From contig DAOOPM010000022.1 in NCBI GenBank assembly GCA_035388225.1, positions 1 to 64,000 of the forward strand: DNA of 64,000 nt, read 5' to 3'. This document shows, piece after piece, positions 26,012 to 34,667 of this stretch (within the stretch, counting starts at the first letter, position 1; every line of letters begins with the position of its first letter). Made by a program: the position numbers and the translations under genes. The notes beneath the pieces were generated by a model. It worked only from the letters and a program-made list of their open reading frames with translations, was not told where the DNA came from and did not search any database. The stretch comes from SB25 sp029560875. Lineage in GTDB: Bacteria > Bacteroidota > Bacteroidia > Bacteroidales > Tenuifilaceae.

Positions 26012-26197
26012 GGTATTTTTGGGTTGATTGGTTGAAGAATTAATGAGTTATTGGGTGTTTCATAGCAATACGTATCCTTTACTATGCATCCATTCTTTAG
26101 CATTCATCGTTTCATATAAAGAAATTCTAGAATCTTCAAATTTGCTAATTGCCAAATTGTCAAATCAGGAAATTGTCTCATTGTCTAATTTTTATGC

Positions 26198-26205
26198 TAC
26201 CTTTG
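26198..26205 (+). promoter_or_regulatory. -7 promoter element of yicC
   Basis: TACCTTTG lies 21 bp upstream of the yicC ATG. The preceding ~55 bp contain loosely repeated TTGCCAAATTGTC-like units. Confidence 0.5.
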
Positions 26206-26226
26206 CTCAAATTTAAATGCTTATTT

Positions 26227-27105
26227 ATGTTGATTTCGATGACAGGTTACGGCAAGGCCGAAGTAGAATTTGGTTCAAAAAAGATTATTGCCGAGATACG
26301 CTCTTTGAATAGCAAACAGCTCGATTTGAATGTGAGATTACCTCAAATATTCCGTGAGATTGAGATGGAGATTCGTTCTCTGATTTCGCAGCAGTTGGTT
26401 AGAGGCAAGGTCGATTTTCAGGTAACCTACGAGGATTCAACCGATTCAACGGCTGTTCCAATTAACGGCGATATATTTGCATCGTACTATAATCAACTTA
26501 CTCAGATTTCAGATAAGCACAACATCAATATTAATGGTGAGCCAATCCTTCAGACTATACTTCGCCTGCCCGATGTGTTAAAGGTTCAAAAGGACGAAAC
26601 AACTGACGCGGAATGGAATGCCGTGAAGGAAGCAACCAGTAAAGTTCTTGAGCGAATTATCAAGTTCAGAGTGCAGGAGGGTAATGTATTGGAAAAAGAT
26701 ATCCTTATGCGCGTAGATTTGATTCTAAGTTTATTGGAGAAAGTTGAGCCCTTTGAAAAACAACGAATAAACGATGTTCGTAGCAGGCTCATTGATAACC
26801 TTAACGGAATATCGAAGGATATTAAACTTGATTCCGATAGGTTTGAGCAAGAGGTAATTTACTACCTCGAAAAACTTGATGTTACTGAGGAGAAAGTTCG
26901 CTTACGCAATCACTGCAAATACTTTATCGATACAGTTAAACTCGATGAGCCTGTTGGCCGAAAATTGGGTTTTATAGCCCAAGAAATGGGTCGCGAGATT
27001 AACACGCTAGGTTCTAAGGCCAACAATGCCGATATTCAGAAATTAGTTGTGATGATGAAGGATGAGTTGGAGAAGATTAAGGAGCAATCGTTGAATATTT
27101 TATAG
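26227..27105 (+). CDS. yicC: YicC/YloC-family endoribonuclease
   Basis: A 292-residue protein. The start MLISMTGYGKAE matches the near-universal SMTGYG N terminus of the family, fixing the ATG at 26227. The C terminus has the RLRNHCKYF, VGRKLGFIAQEMGREINTLGSKAN and KDELEKIKEQSLN signature. E. coli YicC was recently described as an endoribonuclease acting on small RNA or mRNA; earlier it was a stress-induced protein of unknown role. It lies just ahead of gmk and nadD, a common arrangement in bacteria. Confidence 0.92.
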   Translation: MLISMTGYGKAEVEFGSKKIIAEIRSLNSKQLDLNVRLPQIFREIEMEIRSLISQQLVRGKVDFQVTYEDSTDSTAVPINGDIFASYYNQLTQISDKHNININGEPILQTILRLPDVLKVQKDETTDAEWNAVKEATSKVLERIIKFRVQEGNVLEKDILMRVDLILSLLEKVEPFEKQRINDVRSRLIDNLNGISKDIKLDSDRFEQEVIYYLEKLDVTEEKVRLRNHCKYFIDTVKLDEPVGRKLGFIAQEMGREINTLGSKANNADIQKLVVMMKDELEKIKEQSLNIL

Positions 27106-27227
27106 TTGGAAGAGAGTGGGGGCGGTAGGAAAAAGTATTTTTTTATCTGACACTTCACCCAGAAAAAAACCACACTAAGTTTACTTAAACAAAAAAGAAT
27201 TCTTATTATTGCCATATTCAATTGATT

Positions 27228-27794
27228 ATGGAAGGGAAACTACTTATATTTTCAGCACCGTCGGGTGCAGGTAAAACCACAATTGTAAAGCATTTGCTTT
27301 CAAAATACAATACACTTGAATTTTCTGTATCGGCTTGTAGTAGAGCACCCCGAAATGGCGAGGTTAATGGGGTTGATTACCACTTTCTTTCGGTGGAAGA
27401 TTTTAGAAAGCGTATTGCGAACGATGAATTTGTGGAGTGGGAGGAGGTTTATCCTGGTTCGTACTACGGAACTTTATGGTCTGAAGTTTACAGTATATGG
27501 GAAAAAGGGCATCACGTTATGTTTGATGTGGATGTTAAGGGAGGTGTTAATCTTAAAAAGAAGTTTCCGAGCAATTCCTTGGCAGTATTTGTAATGCCCC
27601 CATCAATAGAAGAACTCCGTGCCCGATTGATAAAACGAGGCACTGAAACAGACAGTTCAATTAACGTTAGAATCGGTAAAGCACAGGAGGAAATGGAGTA
27701 TGCCAACCAGTTCGATGTAATTATAGTGAATAAACAGGTTGAGACCGCGTTCTACGAAGCAGAAAAGGCGGTTGAAACATTCATAAATAAGTAG
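27228..27794 (+). CDS. gmk: guanylate kinase
   Basis: A 188-residue P-loop kinase converting GMP and ATP to GDP and ADP. The P loop is APSGAGKTT (about 8-16). SRAPRNGEVNGVDYHF is the GMP-binding segment. It also has EWEEVYPGSYYGT and DVDVKGG motifs and a lid arginine region RLIKRGTE. The open frame could start at a TTG two codons upstream; the ATG is used. It is 3 bp from nadD, so the two are certainly co-transcribed. Confidence 0.96.
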   Translation: MEGKLLIFSAPSGAGKTTIVKHLLSKYNTLEFSVSACSRAPRNGEVNGVDYHFLSVEDFRKRIANDEFVEWEEVYPGSYYGTLWSEVYSIWEKGHHVMFDVDVKGGVNLKKKFPSNSLAVFVMPPSIEELRARLIKRGTETDSSINVRIGKAQEEMEYANQFDVIIVNKQVETAFYEAEKAVETFINK

Positions 27795-27797
27795 GAT

Positions 27798-28400
27798 ATG
27801 AAGGCAGGATTGTTTTTTGGTTCGTTCAATCCAATTCATACAGGGCACTTAGTTATTGCTGAGTACCTTTTGGAGTTTTCGGATTTAGATGAGATTTGGT
27901 TTGTAATAAGCCCTCAAAATCCATTGAAGGATAAGGACATCCTGATATCGGATGAGCATAGGCTCAATATGCTCCGTTTGGGTGTGCCAGAAAACAATAA
28001 ACGGTTAAAAATATGCGAGGTGGAGCTTGGAATGCCTCGTCCATCCTATACGGTGGATACTTTAAAAGAATTAGCCAAACTTTATCCAAGTAATGAGTTT
28101 GTTATTTTAATGGGCTCCGATTCTGTTAAAACACTAAATCAGTGGAAGGATTACGAAACCCTAATTAATAACTGGGATATTTATGTTTATCCTAGGGAGG
28201 GTGCTGCAATATTTATGAAATTTCCATCAAGTAGATTTTCTTTGATTGATGCACCAATCTTGGGAATATCGTCAACTCAAATAAGGGAGTTGGTTGAAAA
28301 AGGTCAGAATGTTTCGGGCTATGTGCCCGATGATGTTTGGGATTATATCTCCAGAAATCATCTTTACGGTTATAAAAAATCAACTGTTTGCCATGGGTAG
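27798..28400 (+). CDS. nadD: nicotinate-nucleotide adenylyltransferase
   Basis: A 200-residue nucleotidyltransferase of NAD biosynthesis, transferring AMP to nicotinate mononucleotide. GLFFGSFNPIHTGHL carries the HxGH motif near the N terminus, followed by PQNPLKD, MGSDSV and the late ISSTQIREL (ISSTxIR) motif. Standard length. It follows gmk by 3 bp, and its last 8 bp overlap the next TPR gene. Confidence 0.95.
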   Translation: MKAGLFFGSFNPIHTGHLVIAEYLLEFSDLDEIWFVISPQNPLKDKDILISDEHRLNMLRLGVPENNKRLKICEVELGMPRPSYTVDTLKELAKLYPSNEFVILMGSDSVKTLNQWKDYETLINNWDIYVYPREGAAIFMKFPSSRFSLIDAPILGISSTQIRELVEKGQNVSGYVPDDVWDYISRNHLYGYKKSTVCHG

Positions 28401-28659
28401 TAGGGATATTGTGTTGAGTTTGATTGAGAGTCAGGAAATTGATAAAGCTTTAGAATTTGTAACAAATTTGCCCGATAATGAGGCTGAGACTTGGTATCTT
28501 AAAGGTAAGGTTTTCTCTCGCAAAGGTGATATGAAGGGAGCGTTGAGTTGTTTCAACAAGGCTGTGGCTATTGACCCAAAGCACGAAGAGGCTACCGTTA
28601 TGATTGAAATATCAACTAGTATATACTCTTTTAAGGACCCGAATTTATTCAACCACTAA
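28393..28659 (+). CDS. small TPR-repeat protein
   Basis: An 88-residue protein with two tetratricopeptide-like helical pairs. The second (AETWYLKGKVFSRKGDMKGALSCFNKAVAIDP) is a good TPR. The ATG at 28393 overlaps the nadD stop region by 8 bp, indicating translational coupling. It probably mediates protein-protein contact; the partner is unknown. It ends at a strong terminator. Confidence 0.75.
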   Translation: MGSRDIVLSLIESQEIDKALEFVTNLPDNEAETWYLKGKVFSRKGDMKGALSCFNKAVAIDPKHEEATVMIEISTSIYSFKDPNLFNH

Positions 28660-28663
28660 TAAA

Positions 28664-28687
28664 AAAAGCCCCGAAAGGGGCTTTTCT
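28664..28687. terminator. bidirectional intrinsic terminator
   Basis: AAAAGCCCC-GAAA-GGGGCTTTT (28664-28685), a GNRA-type loop, with A and T flanks. It lies between the convergent yicC operon and the 2-oxoacid oxidoreductase operon. Confidence 0.88.
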
Positions 28688-28709
28688 CATACATAATCAG
28701 AGTTTATGC

Positions 28710-29249
28710 TTACTGCTTAACAATATCCATTCCTTTTTGAATTGCCTCTTGGTTCATTGGAATTAAGTGGTGGTGACGCGAAGGAAGCGATTTCTCCAAT
28801 CCTTTAATAACGTTCTCCATCTTAACAATAGGCTTAACCTTTAGGAAAGCACCAAGAACAATCATATTGAAGGTTTTAGCGCTTTTAAGCCTTGCAGCCT
28901 CTTCAGCAGCCTCAATCTTGCAAATTTTGATATCCTTACGTTCTGGATGACGTGTAATACCATTTGGGTCGTAAATTAACGTACCGCCTGGTTTAACCAT
29001 TTTCTCGAACTTATCCATCGATTGCTGGTTAAGAATAATGGCTGTGTCAAATTCCTGAAGGATTGGAGAGCTAATACGTGAATCGCTAATGATAACGGTA
29101 ACGTTAGCTGTACCACCGCGCATTTCGGGACCATAAGAGGGCATCCAAGCCACCTCTTGACCCTGCATAATTCCTGAGTATGCAAGGATTTTACCCATCG
29201 AAAGTACTCCTTGGCCACCGAATCCGGCTATAATAATTTCTTCTGTCAT
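28710..29249 (-). CDS. 2-oxoacid:ferredoxin oxidoreductase, gamma subunit
   Basis: A 179-residue gamma subunit of the pyruvate/2-oxoacid ferredoxin oxidoreductase superfamily: GFGGQGVL near the N terminus, PSYGPEMRGGTA around 40-50, and SPILQEFD. It is last in a four-subunit set (delta-alpha-beta-gamma). The order and the VorB-like alpha subunit suggest a branched-chain (VOR) or 2-oxoglutarate (KOR) type enzyme. Confidence 0.92.
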   Translation of the reverse strand: MTEEIIIAGFGGQGVLSMGKILAYSGIMQGQEVAWMPSYGPEMRGGTANVTVIISDSRISSPILQEFDTAIILNQQSMDKFEKMVKPGGTLIYDPNGITRHPERKDIKICKIEAAEEAARLKSAKTFNMIVLGAFLKVKPIVKMENVIKGLEKSLPSRHHHLIPMNQEAIQKGMDIVKQ

Positions 29250-29279
29250 TTTCTTTTTGGATTTTAATAGTTAATAATC

Positions 29280-30041
29280 CTATTCATCTTTCATATCGCC
29301 AAGTGGGTAGTATGGGAACATATGTTCAACCATCCACTCGTTCGATTTAACTGGAGATAGTTTCCAACCAGAGTTACAGGTTGATACAACCTCGATGAAC
29401 GAAGTTCCTTTCTTCTTTCCAGTATTCTCCAATGCTTTTGTAATAGCCTTTTTCAGCTTACGAACTGCCGCAGGTGTATGCGCTGCTTGGCGTGTAACAT
29501 AGCAAGTGCCTGGTAGTTGAGCAATTAGCTCGGTAATTTTCAGTGGCTGACCAGTCATTTTCACATCACGTCCGTAAGGCGATGTTGCAGTTGGCATACC
29601 TTCAAGTGTTGTTGGAGCCATTTGACCACCAGTCATACCGTAAATACCGTTGTTGATGAAAATAACCATCATTTTCTCACCACGGTTGCATGCATGGATA
29701 ATCTCTGCAGCACCAATAGATGCTAAGTCGCCATCGCCCTGATATGTGAAAACATACTTTTCGGGATATAAGCGGTTGATTGCTGTGGCAACAGCAGGAG
29801 CTCTACCGTGAGCAGCCTCTTGCCAATCGATGTGTAAATAGTTGTATGCAAGTACCGCGCAACCTACAGGAGTAACACCAATGGTTTTTTCCTGAATATT
29901 TAGTTCGTCGATAACTTCTGCTAGAATCTTATGAACAACACCATGGGTACAGCCAGGGCAGTAGTGCATAATGTTGTCGGTTAAAACCTTTGTTTTGGAG
30001 TAAACAAGGTTTTCCTCTTTAATTATATCTTTGATATCCAT
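29280..30041 (-). CDS. 2-oxoacid:ferredoxin oxidoreductase, TPP-binding beta subunit
   Basis: A 253-residue subunit. CPGCTHG (about 28-34) is the usual N-terminal cluster/TPP motif. GDGDLASIGAAEIIHACNRG followed by NNGIYGMTGGQ is the TPP-Mg binding motif. HGRAPAVATAI is typical for KorB/VorA. It decarboxylates the 2-oxoacid to an acyl-CoA, passing electrons to ferredoxin. It lies 5 bp after the alpha subunit gene. Confidence 0.92.
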   Translation of the reverse strand: MDIKDIIKEENLVYSKTKVLTDNIMHYCPGCTHGVVHKILAEVIDELNIQEKTIGVTPVGCAVLAYNYLHIDWQEAAHGRAPAVATAINRLYPEKYVFTYQGDGDLASIGAAEIIHACNRGEKMMVIFINNGIYGMTGGQMAPTTLEGMPTATSPYGRDVKMTGQPLKITELIAQLPGTCYVTRQAAHTPAAVRKLKKAITKALENTGKKKGTSFIEVVSTCNSGWKLSPVKSNEWMVEHMFPYYPLGDMKDE

Positions 30042-30046
30042 TGAGC

Positions 30047-31132
30047 TTAGCCTTTAATTATTTGTTCTTCTAATGCCTTAACTACCTCGTTTGGAGTAGG
30101 TATAACACCACCCATACGTCCGTAATGTTGAACTTTCACTTTACCCTCAACTGCCAAACGAACGTCTTCAACCATTTGACCAGCGCTCATTTCAACTGCA
30201 AGGATACCTTTTACCTGACCAAGCATAGCTTGGATTGCTTTGGTTGGGTAAGGGAAAAGGGTAATAGGGCGTAGTAATCCAACCTTGATACCTTTTTCGC
30301 GGGCAATTTCAATTGCTTTTTGGCAAATACGGCTCGATGAACCGTAAGCAACGAGCAGATAATCTGCATCGTCGCAAGCAATTTTCTCAAAGCGAACCTC
30401 TTTCTCCTCAATTTCTTTGTATTTCCTTTGAAGTTTAAGGTTGAATTGCTCCTGACGGTAAGCATCTAAATCAAGCGAAGTGATTATGTTACGTTCACGG
30501 CTAGCTGGTTTACCAGTGGTAGCCCAACTTCCATAACGTTTAATAACTTCCTCGTTGGTTAGTCTAGGTTTAAAGTCACCTACAGTTACTTTTTCCATCA
30601 TCTGACCAATAACTCCGTCGGATTGGATTTGAACAGGATTTCTGTACTTGAACGCAAGGTCAAAACCTAGTTCAACAAAATCGTACATTTCCTGTACCGA
30701 TGCAGGAGCAAGTACGATTAATCTGTAATCGCCATGCCCACCACCTTTTGTTGCCTGGAAATAGTCACTTTGTGCAGGTTGGATAGTTCCCAAACCGGGG
30801 CCTCCACGAACCACGTTAACAACCAAGCAAGGTAGTTCAGCACCAGCAATGTAGGTTATACCCTCTTGCTTTAAGCTAACACCTGGGCTCGACGATGATG
30901 TCATTACTTTTTTACCGCAACCAGCACCACCGTAAACCATATTAATAGCGGCAACTTCACTCTCCGCCTGTAGAACAACCATTCCTGTTTCCTCCCAAGG
31001 CTTGCGAGCCATAAGGGTTTCCATTACTTCAGATTGAGGGGTAATGGGGTAGCCAAAATAACCATCGCAACCACAACGAATTGCGGCTTCGGCTATAGCT
31101 TCATTACCCTTCATTAATTTAAGTTCTGCCAT
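30047..31132 (-). CDS. vorB: 2-oxoacid:ferredoxin oxidoreductase, alpha subunit (VorB-like)
   Basis: A 361-residue pyrimidine-binding alpha subunit. MKGNEAIAEAAIRCGCDGYFGYPITPQSEV at the N terminus is typical, as are the SSSSPGVSLKQEGITYIAGAELPCLVVNV and RGGPGLGTIQPAQSDYF stretches. The sequence agrees best with my memory of 3-methyl-2-oxobutanoate (VOR) enzymes, though KOR cannot be excluded. It is flanked by the ferredoxin-type delta subunit upstream and the beta subunit downstream. Confidence 0.9.
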   Translation of the reverse strand: MAELKLMKGNEAIAEAAIRCGCDGYFGYPITPQSEVMETLMARKPWEETGMVVLQAESEVAAINMVYGGAGCGKKVMTSSSSPGVSLKQEGITYIAGAELPCLVVNVVRGGPGLGTIQPAQSDYFQATKGGGHGDYRLIVLAPASVQEMYDFVELGFDLAFKYRNPVQIQSDGVIGQMMEKVTVGDFKPRLTNEEVIKRYGSWATTGKPASRERNIITSLDLDAYRQEQFNLKLQRKYKEIEEKEVRFEKIACDDADYLLVAYGSSSRICQKAIEIAREKGIKVGLLRPITLFPYPTKAIQAMLGQVKGILAVEMSAGQMVEDVRLAVEGKVKVQHYGRMGGVIPTPNEVVKALEEQIIKG

Positions 31133-31172
31133 TGTCTTGTAATTAATATTTTCAAATATTTAATTCTTTGTG

Positions 31173-31409
31173 TTAGGCGTTAGCCTCAGTTTTCACTTTG
31201 TAAACCGAAATAACTGTATCGGGACAAACCATTGCACAGTTTGCACAGCCAATACAAGCCTCAGGGTTCGACATATAGGCGTAGTTGTAACCTTTGCCAT
31301 TCACCTCTTTAGCCAAGTCAATTACTTTTGAGGGACAAGCAACAACGCAAAGGCCGCAACCTTTACATTTTTCTATGTCAACTACAATTGCTCCTCTTAC
31401 TTTTGCCAT
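31173..31409 (-). CDS. 2x[4Fe-4S] ferredoxin, delta subunit of the 2-oxoacid oxidoreductase
   Basis: A 78-residue protein with two cluster motifs, CKGCGLCVVACPSKVI and CIGCANCAMVCPDTVI. It receives electrons from the alpha/beta core. It lies 40 bp before the alpha subunit gene and 46 bp after the aminotransferase gene in the same direction. Confidence 0.92.
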   Translation of the reverse strand: MAKVRGAIVVDIEKCKGCGLCVVACPSKVIDLAKEVNGKGYNYAYMSNPEACIGCANCAMVCPDTVISVYKVKTEANA

Positions 31410-31455
31410 AATATTTATGTTTAAAAAATGATTAGTTTATTTTGATTACTTTGAT

Positions 31456-32775
31456 TTACTTAATTGGATGATTCTCGTTGAATTTCTTTAACCTAAACTC
31501 TAAGTCGGAGAACTGGTTTTTGCTTACCTGCGATACGCAAGCACGTAATCCCTCGGTACGCTCACTACCTGTAATGGCCAGCGATATTGCACTTACACCA
31601 TAGTATAGTAGTTCCTCAATTAAATCTTCGCCAGTGAAACCGGGGTACGAAATGGTGAAGTAGAAACCATCTGCTAGAGGTTTATCCTCATCCATATCGT
31701 AAACTATTTTGAAACCGTTATCGGTAAATAGTTTCTTCATTGTCTTAGCTTTTTCGCCGTACTCTCTTACAGCCTCAACAAAGTTGAAAGTGCCATCGTT
31801 GGCTGCTTTAAGCATTGCTGCTAAACCGTACTGTACAGAGTGGCAAACTCCCGATGAAAGCGAGTAAACAGCACCATAAATCATTGCGTAGCCAAACTCA
31901 TCGGAGCTGAAAAAACGTTTCAAATCAGGGAAACGACGAGAATAAAGGTCGTTGCTGATTACTAAACAGCCAATTCGTTGTCCAGCATACGAAAATGCTT
32001 TTGAACTGGATATTAGCAATAACCAATTTTTTGTAAAGTTTGCGACAGTTGGTTGATAAGGAGGAACGCCTGGTTTGGATAAATCCTTGCGGAAATCCAT
32101 TGCAAAGTAGGCCAAATCCTCAATTACAATTACATCATATGCAGTGGCTAGTTCACCAATGATTTTTAGTTCGTTATCGGTGAAGCAAATCCACGAAGGG
32201 TTATTTGGGTTTGAGTATAGTATGGTGGATATATTTCCTTTCTTAAGGTACGATTCAAGTTTTTCGCGTAGTTTCTCGCCACGATAGTTGTAAACATCAA
32301 ACGTTTCGTAGTTCATTCCAAGTACGCGTAGTTGCTGTTTTTGAACGGGAAAGCCTGGGTCTATGAAAAGTACTGTGTCCTTTTGTGCATTGCAGCGATT
32401 TGTCAATAGAAAAGATGCCATACCACCTTGCATTGAACCAACGGTAGGAATACAGCATTTCTCCTCAACATCAATATTCATAAAGTTTTTTACAAAGCGC
32501 GATATTTCCTTTTTAAGTTCAGGAACACCATCAATCATTGGGTACTTTGATGCAACGCCTCTTTTAAGAGCCTCTATCTCGGCATTAATTCCAATTTCGG
32601 CAGGTTCAATGCCTGGAACACCCATTTCCATTCTAATGAACTTTTGCCCGCTAGTCGCTTCAATTTTGTTAACTAGGCTTACAACTTCACGAATTGATGC
32701 CTTTCCAACCTTAGAAAGTTTCGATTCTTCAATTTTAGCCTTAACAATATCGTATGGAATTGGTGTGTTATTCAT
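31456..32775 (-). CDS. class I/II PLP-dependent aminotransferase
   Basis: A 439-residue aminotransferase. YSNPNNPSW, VIEDLAYFAMD and SSSKAFSYAGQRIG (the PLP lysine is in SSSKAF) are seen in order. The ATG at 32775 (MNNTPIPYD) is used; an upstream extension is possible. First in the oxidoreductase operon, it probably supplies 2-oxoacids from amino acids for ferredoxin-linked oxidation. The amino-acid specificity cannot be read from the sequence. Confidence 0.88.
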   Translation of the reverse strand: MNNTPIPYDIVKAKIEESKLSKVGKASIREVVSLVNKIEATSGQKFIRMEMGVPGIEPAEIGINAEIEALKRGVASKYPMIDGVPELKKEISRFVKNFMNIDVEEKCCIPTVGSMQGGMASFLLTNRCNAQKDTVLFIDPGFPVQKQQLRVLGMNYETFDVYNYRGEKLREKLESYLKKGNISTILYSNPNNPSWICFTDNELKIIGELATAYDVIVIEDLAYFAMDFRKDLSKPGVPPYQPTVANFTKNWLLLISSSKAFSYAGQRIGCLVISNDLYSRRFPDLKRFFSSDEFGYAMIYGAVYSLSSGVCHSVQYGLAAMLKAANDGTFNFVEAVREYGEKAKTMKKLFTDNGFKIVYDMDEDKPLADGFYFTISYPGFTGEDLIEELLYYGVSAISLAITGSERTEGLRACVSQVSKNQFSDLEFRLKKFNENHPIK

Positions 32776-32926
32776 AGTAAACTTAGTTTTTATTAAACTA
32801 TTAATATTCACAATAATTTGATATTCAATCCAGTATCTCCAGTTTAAACTTACAAATACCTCCCTAATAGGAAGTACAAGTTTACTAATATTTTTCGATA
32901 AATTATATGATTTTTGGTTTAAATAT

Positions 32927-32941
32927 GTTACAATTTGTAAC
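32927..32941. promoter_or_regulatory. perfect palindrome upstream of the aminotransferase / 2-oxoacid oxidoreductase operon
   Basis: GTTACAA-T-TTGTAAC is a 15-bp perfect inverted repeat about 152 bp before the ATG at 32775, in an otherwise featureless AT-rich gap (32776-33114). It has operator-like form; the regulator is unknown. A weak -7-like stretch lies between it and the gene on the minus strand. Confidence 0.35.
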
Positions 32942-33071
32942 CAATTTACATAAAAATATTATTTTAAAATGTAAAAACTGTTTAAAATGATTATAAAATG
33001 TAACTGCAGATTTGACCGATTGGTATTTTGTGCTGATTTAATTGTCCGTATAATGAGTTTTAAGGAATGAA

Positions 33072-33096
33072 AAAAGCCAGACTGAATCTGGCTTTT
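33072..33096 (-). terminator. intrinsic terminator of the flavodoxin gene
   Basis: AAAAGCCAGA (33072-33081) pairs with 33087-33096 around a CTGAA loop, with a T run on the minus strand. It lies 18 bp after the flavodoxin stop. Confidence 0.85.
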
Positions 33097-33114
33097 CAAG
33101 TGGATTTATAATAA

Positions 33115-33636
33115 TTACAGTAGTTTACTTTTAAGTTCTTTTACCCAGTTCTCAATTCGGGTTTTTGTTTTTTCGGATTCAAAATCGTTATCAATTGGTA
33201 ATCCAATAAATTTACCATCGATAACCGCTTCGGATTCAATAAATTCATAATCCTCGGTGTTGCATTTCCCTGCTACTTGCGCGCCTTTTGCAATAAGCAT
33301 TTTTGCGAGTATGCCCATAGCATCAACAAAGTTGCGGGCGTAGGTAATATGGTCGCCAGTGCCAAAGAATGCAAACACTTTTCCGTTTACATCAATTTTT
33401 TCTATTTCGGGACGGAAGTTATTCCAGCCATTCTTTGCTTGTTCTCCATCCCATGTTTCAGAACCAAGAGTTGAACAGCCAAAAATAACAATATCGTATA
33501 GGTTTACCATGGCAGCAGTGCTATCTCTTATTGGGTAAATATCGACATTTGCATTGCCAAAGGTTTCTTTTATTTGTTTGGCAACTTTTTCGGTGGTACC
33601 ACCAATAGGACCGTAGAAAATTCCAATTTTTCTCAT
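33115..33636 (-). CDS. fldA: flavodoxin (long-chain)
   Basis: A 173-residue FMN protein. The phosphate-binding loop is FYGPIGGTTEKVA (about 8-20), a Gly-rich variant of the T-x-T-G-x-T loop. The FMN-stacking loops FGCSTLGSETWDGEQ and FFGTGDHITYARNF follow, and the long-chain insert is present. It can replace ferredoxin as electron carrier under iron limitation. A single gene with its own terminator, next to ferredoxin-reducing enzymes. Confidence 0.92.
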   Translation of the reverse strand: MRKIGIFYGPIGGTTEKVAKQIKETFGNANVDIYPIRDSTAAMVNLYDIVIFGCSTLGSETWDGEQAKNGWNNFRPEIEKIDVNGKVFAFFGTGDHITYARNFVDAMGILAKMLIAKGAQVAGKCNTEDYEFIESEAVIDGKFIGLPIDNDFESEKTKTRIENWVKELKSKLL

Positions 33637-33730
33637 ATCGTTTGTCTTTAGTTTATTTTACTAACAGTTTTAATGGTAATCTTGTTTTGCTTAAAAATAA
33701 ACAATTGGGGCGAAACAAACAATATTTAAA

Positions 33731-34426
33731 TTACTTCCCGCTACCTTTAAGGCTTGCAATTGCAAGTAAAACACCTAGAGCAATTCCTAAAACTGCAGCG
33801 AAAAGCACCTGAAAATCGGCAGGAAGAAGGAATGTTAGGGTGTGTGCTGGTATCCAGAAAAATGGAATTGTTTTGGCAAAAACAAAACTCCACTGCACCT
33901 TCCAGTTAATAGTCGATAATATTTCGCCAAACTTAATTGGTTTAAACAATCCTAGAATTGTTCCACCATTATTTACAATGTGAGTATCTGTAACCTTATG
34001 TAAAGTCATCATTATAGGCGCATAAATAATGTTCATTGCAGCGCTGATGGAGAATGCAACTAGCACTTTCGATAACGAAAGTGACTCTTTCATAACCGAA
34101 GGAGCATTCTCAACACCCATATATGCTAGGAATACAGGCACTCCTGTTGCAAAGAGCACAAAAGCCAACTTAATGGTTAAGCCTAAAAACCCCCAAACAA
34201 TAGCGCGGGGAATTAGCCCAAATCCTTTCTGGTTGTAATTTCCTGTGCGTATTCTTAATCCAATGGCTTCGCCAAATGTTGCTAAAATTGCAAACTTGAA
34301 GAAACTCATTATCATTCCGTGGCTTGCGTTGTAGTCAACGTAAAAGTTGTACACGGTTTCTGATACAAAAAAAGGCAGAAGCACAAGTGCTGTTGCGGCT
34401 ATTACTATAATGTCGTTACGTTTCAT
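33731..34426 (-). CDS. polytopic membrane protein, Mpv17/PMP22-like
   Basis: A 231-residue protein with about five or six hydrophobic helices. The C-terminal motif W-KVQWSFVF-KTIPFFWIPAHTLTFLLP resembles the W-x-x-W...FWIPxHxxxFxLP signature of Mpv17-type proteins annotated in Bacteroidota. Its function is unknown. The start at 34426 drops a hydrophilic upstream extension that lies in a low-complexity GTGACAAGTGAC-like stretch. Confidence 0.6.
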   Translation of the reverse strand: MKRNDIIVIAATALVLLPFFVSETVYNFYVDYNASHGMIMSFFKFAILATFGEAIGLRIRTGNYNQKGFGLIPRAIVWGFLGLTIKLAFVLFATGVPVFLAYMGVENAPSVMKESLSLSKVLVAFSISAAMNIIYAPIMMTLHKVTDTHIVNNGGTILGLFKPIKFGEILSTINWKVQWSFVFAKTIPFFWIPAHTLTFLLPADFQVLFAAVLGIALGVLLAIASLKGSGK

Positions 34427-34499
34427 ATTTTTTTTGAGTGACAAGTGACAAAGTTTCGAGTGACTTTTGTAACCAGTCACTCGTCATCTGTCACTATAA

Positions 34500-34649
34500 T
34501 TATTGACCAAAATACCTATTAAATCCTTCGGCGGCTTGCTTTGCAATCTTATCCCATCTGGTGGCAACCATAATAATAAGTATAATTACAAGCCCAATTA
34601 GGAGTTTCTCATTGGTTGTCATATTTTTCCATCTATCCTTGATTGACAT
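34500..34649 (-). CDS. small single-span membrane protein
   Basis: A 49-residue predicted protein. It has a basic N terminus (SIKDRWKN), then TTNEKLLIG leading into one hydrophobic helix of about 17 residues (GLVIILIIMVATRW), and a short basic amphipathic tail ending FGQ. It lies in the gap between an Mpv17-like protein and the acyl-CoA synthetase, 18 bp after the latter's stop, so possibly the last gene of that transcript. The clean start, charge asymmetry and fit in the gap support it. Confidence 0.5.
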   Translation of the reverse strand: MSIKDRWKNMTTNEKLLIGLVIILIIMVATRWDKIAKQAAEGFNRYFGQ

Positions 34650-34667
34650 ATCGTTGCGTTTAATTTG

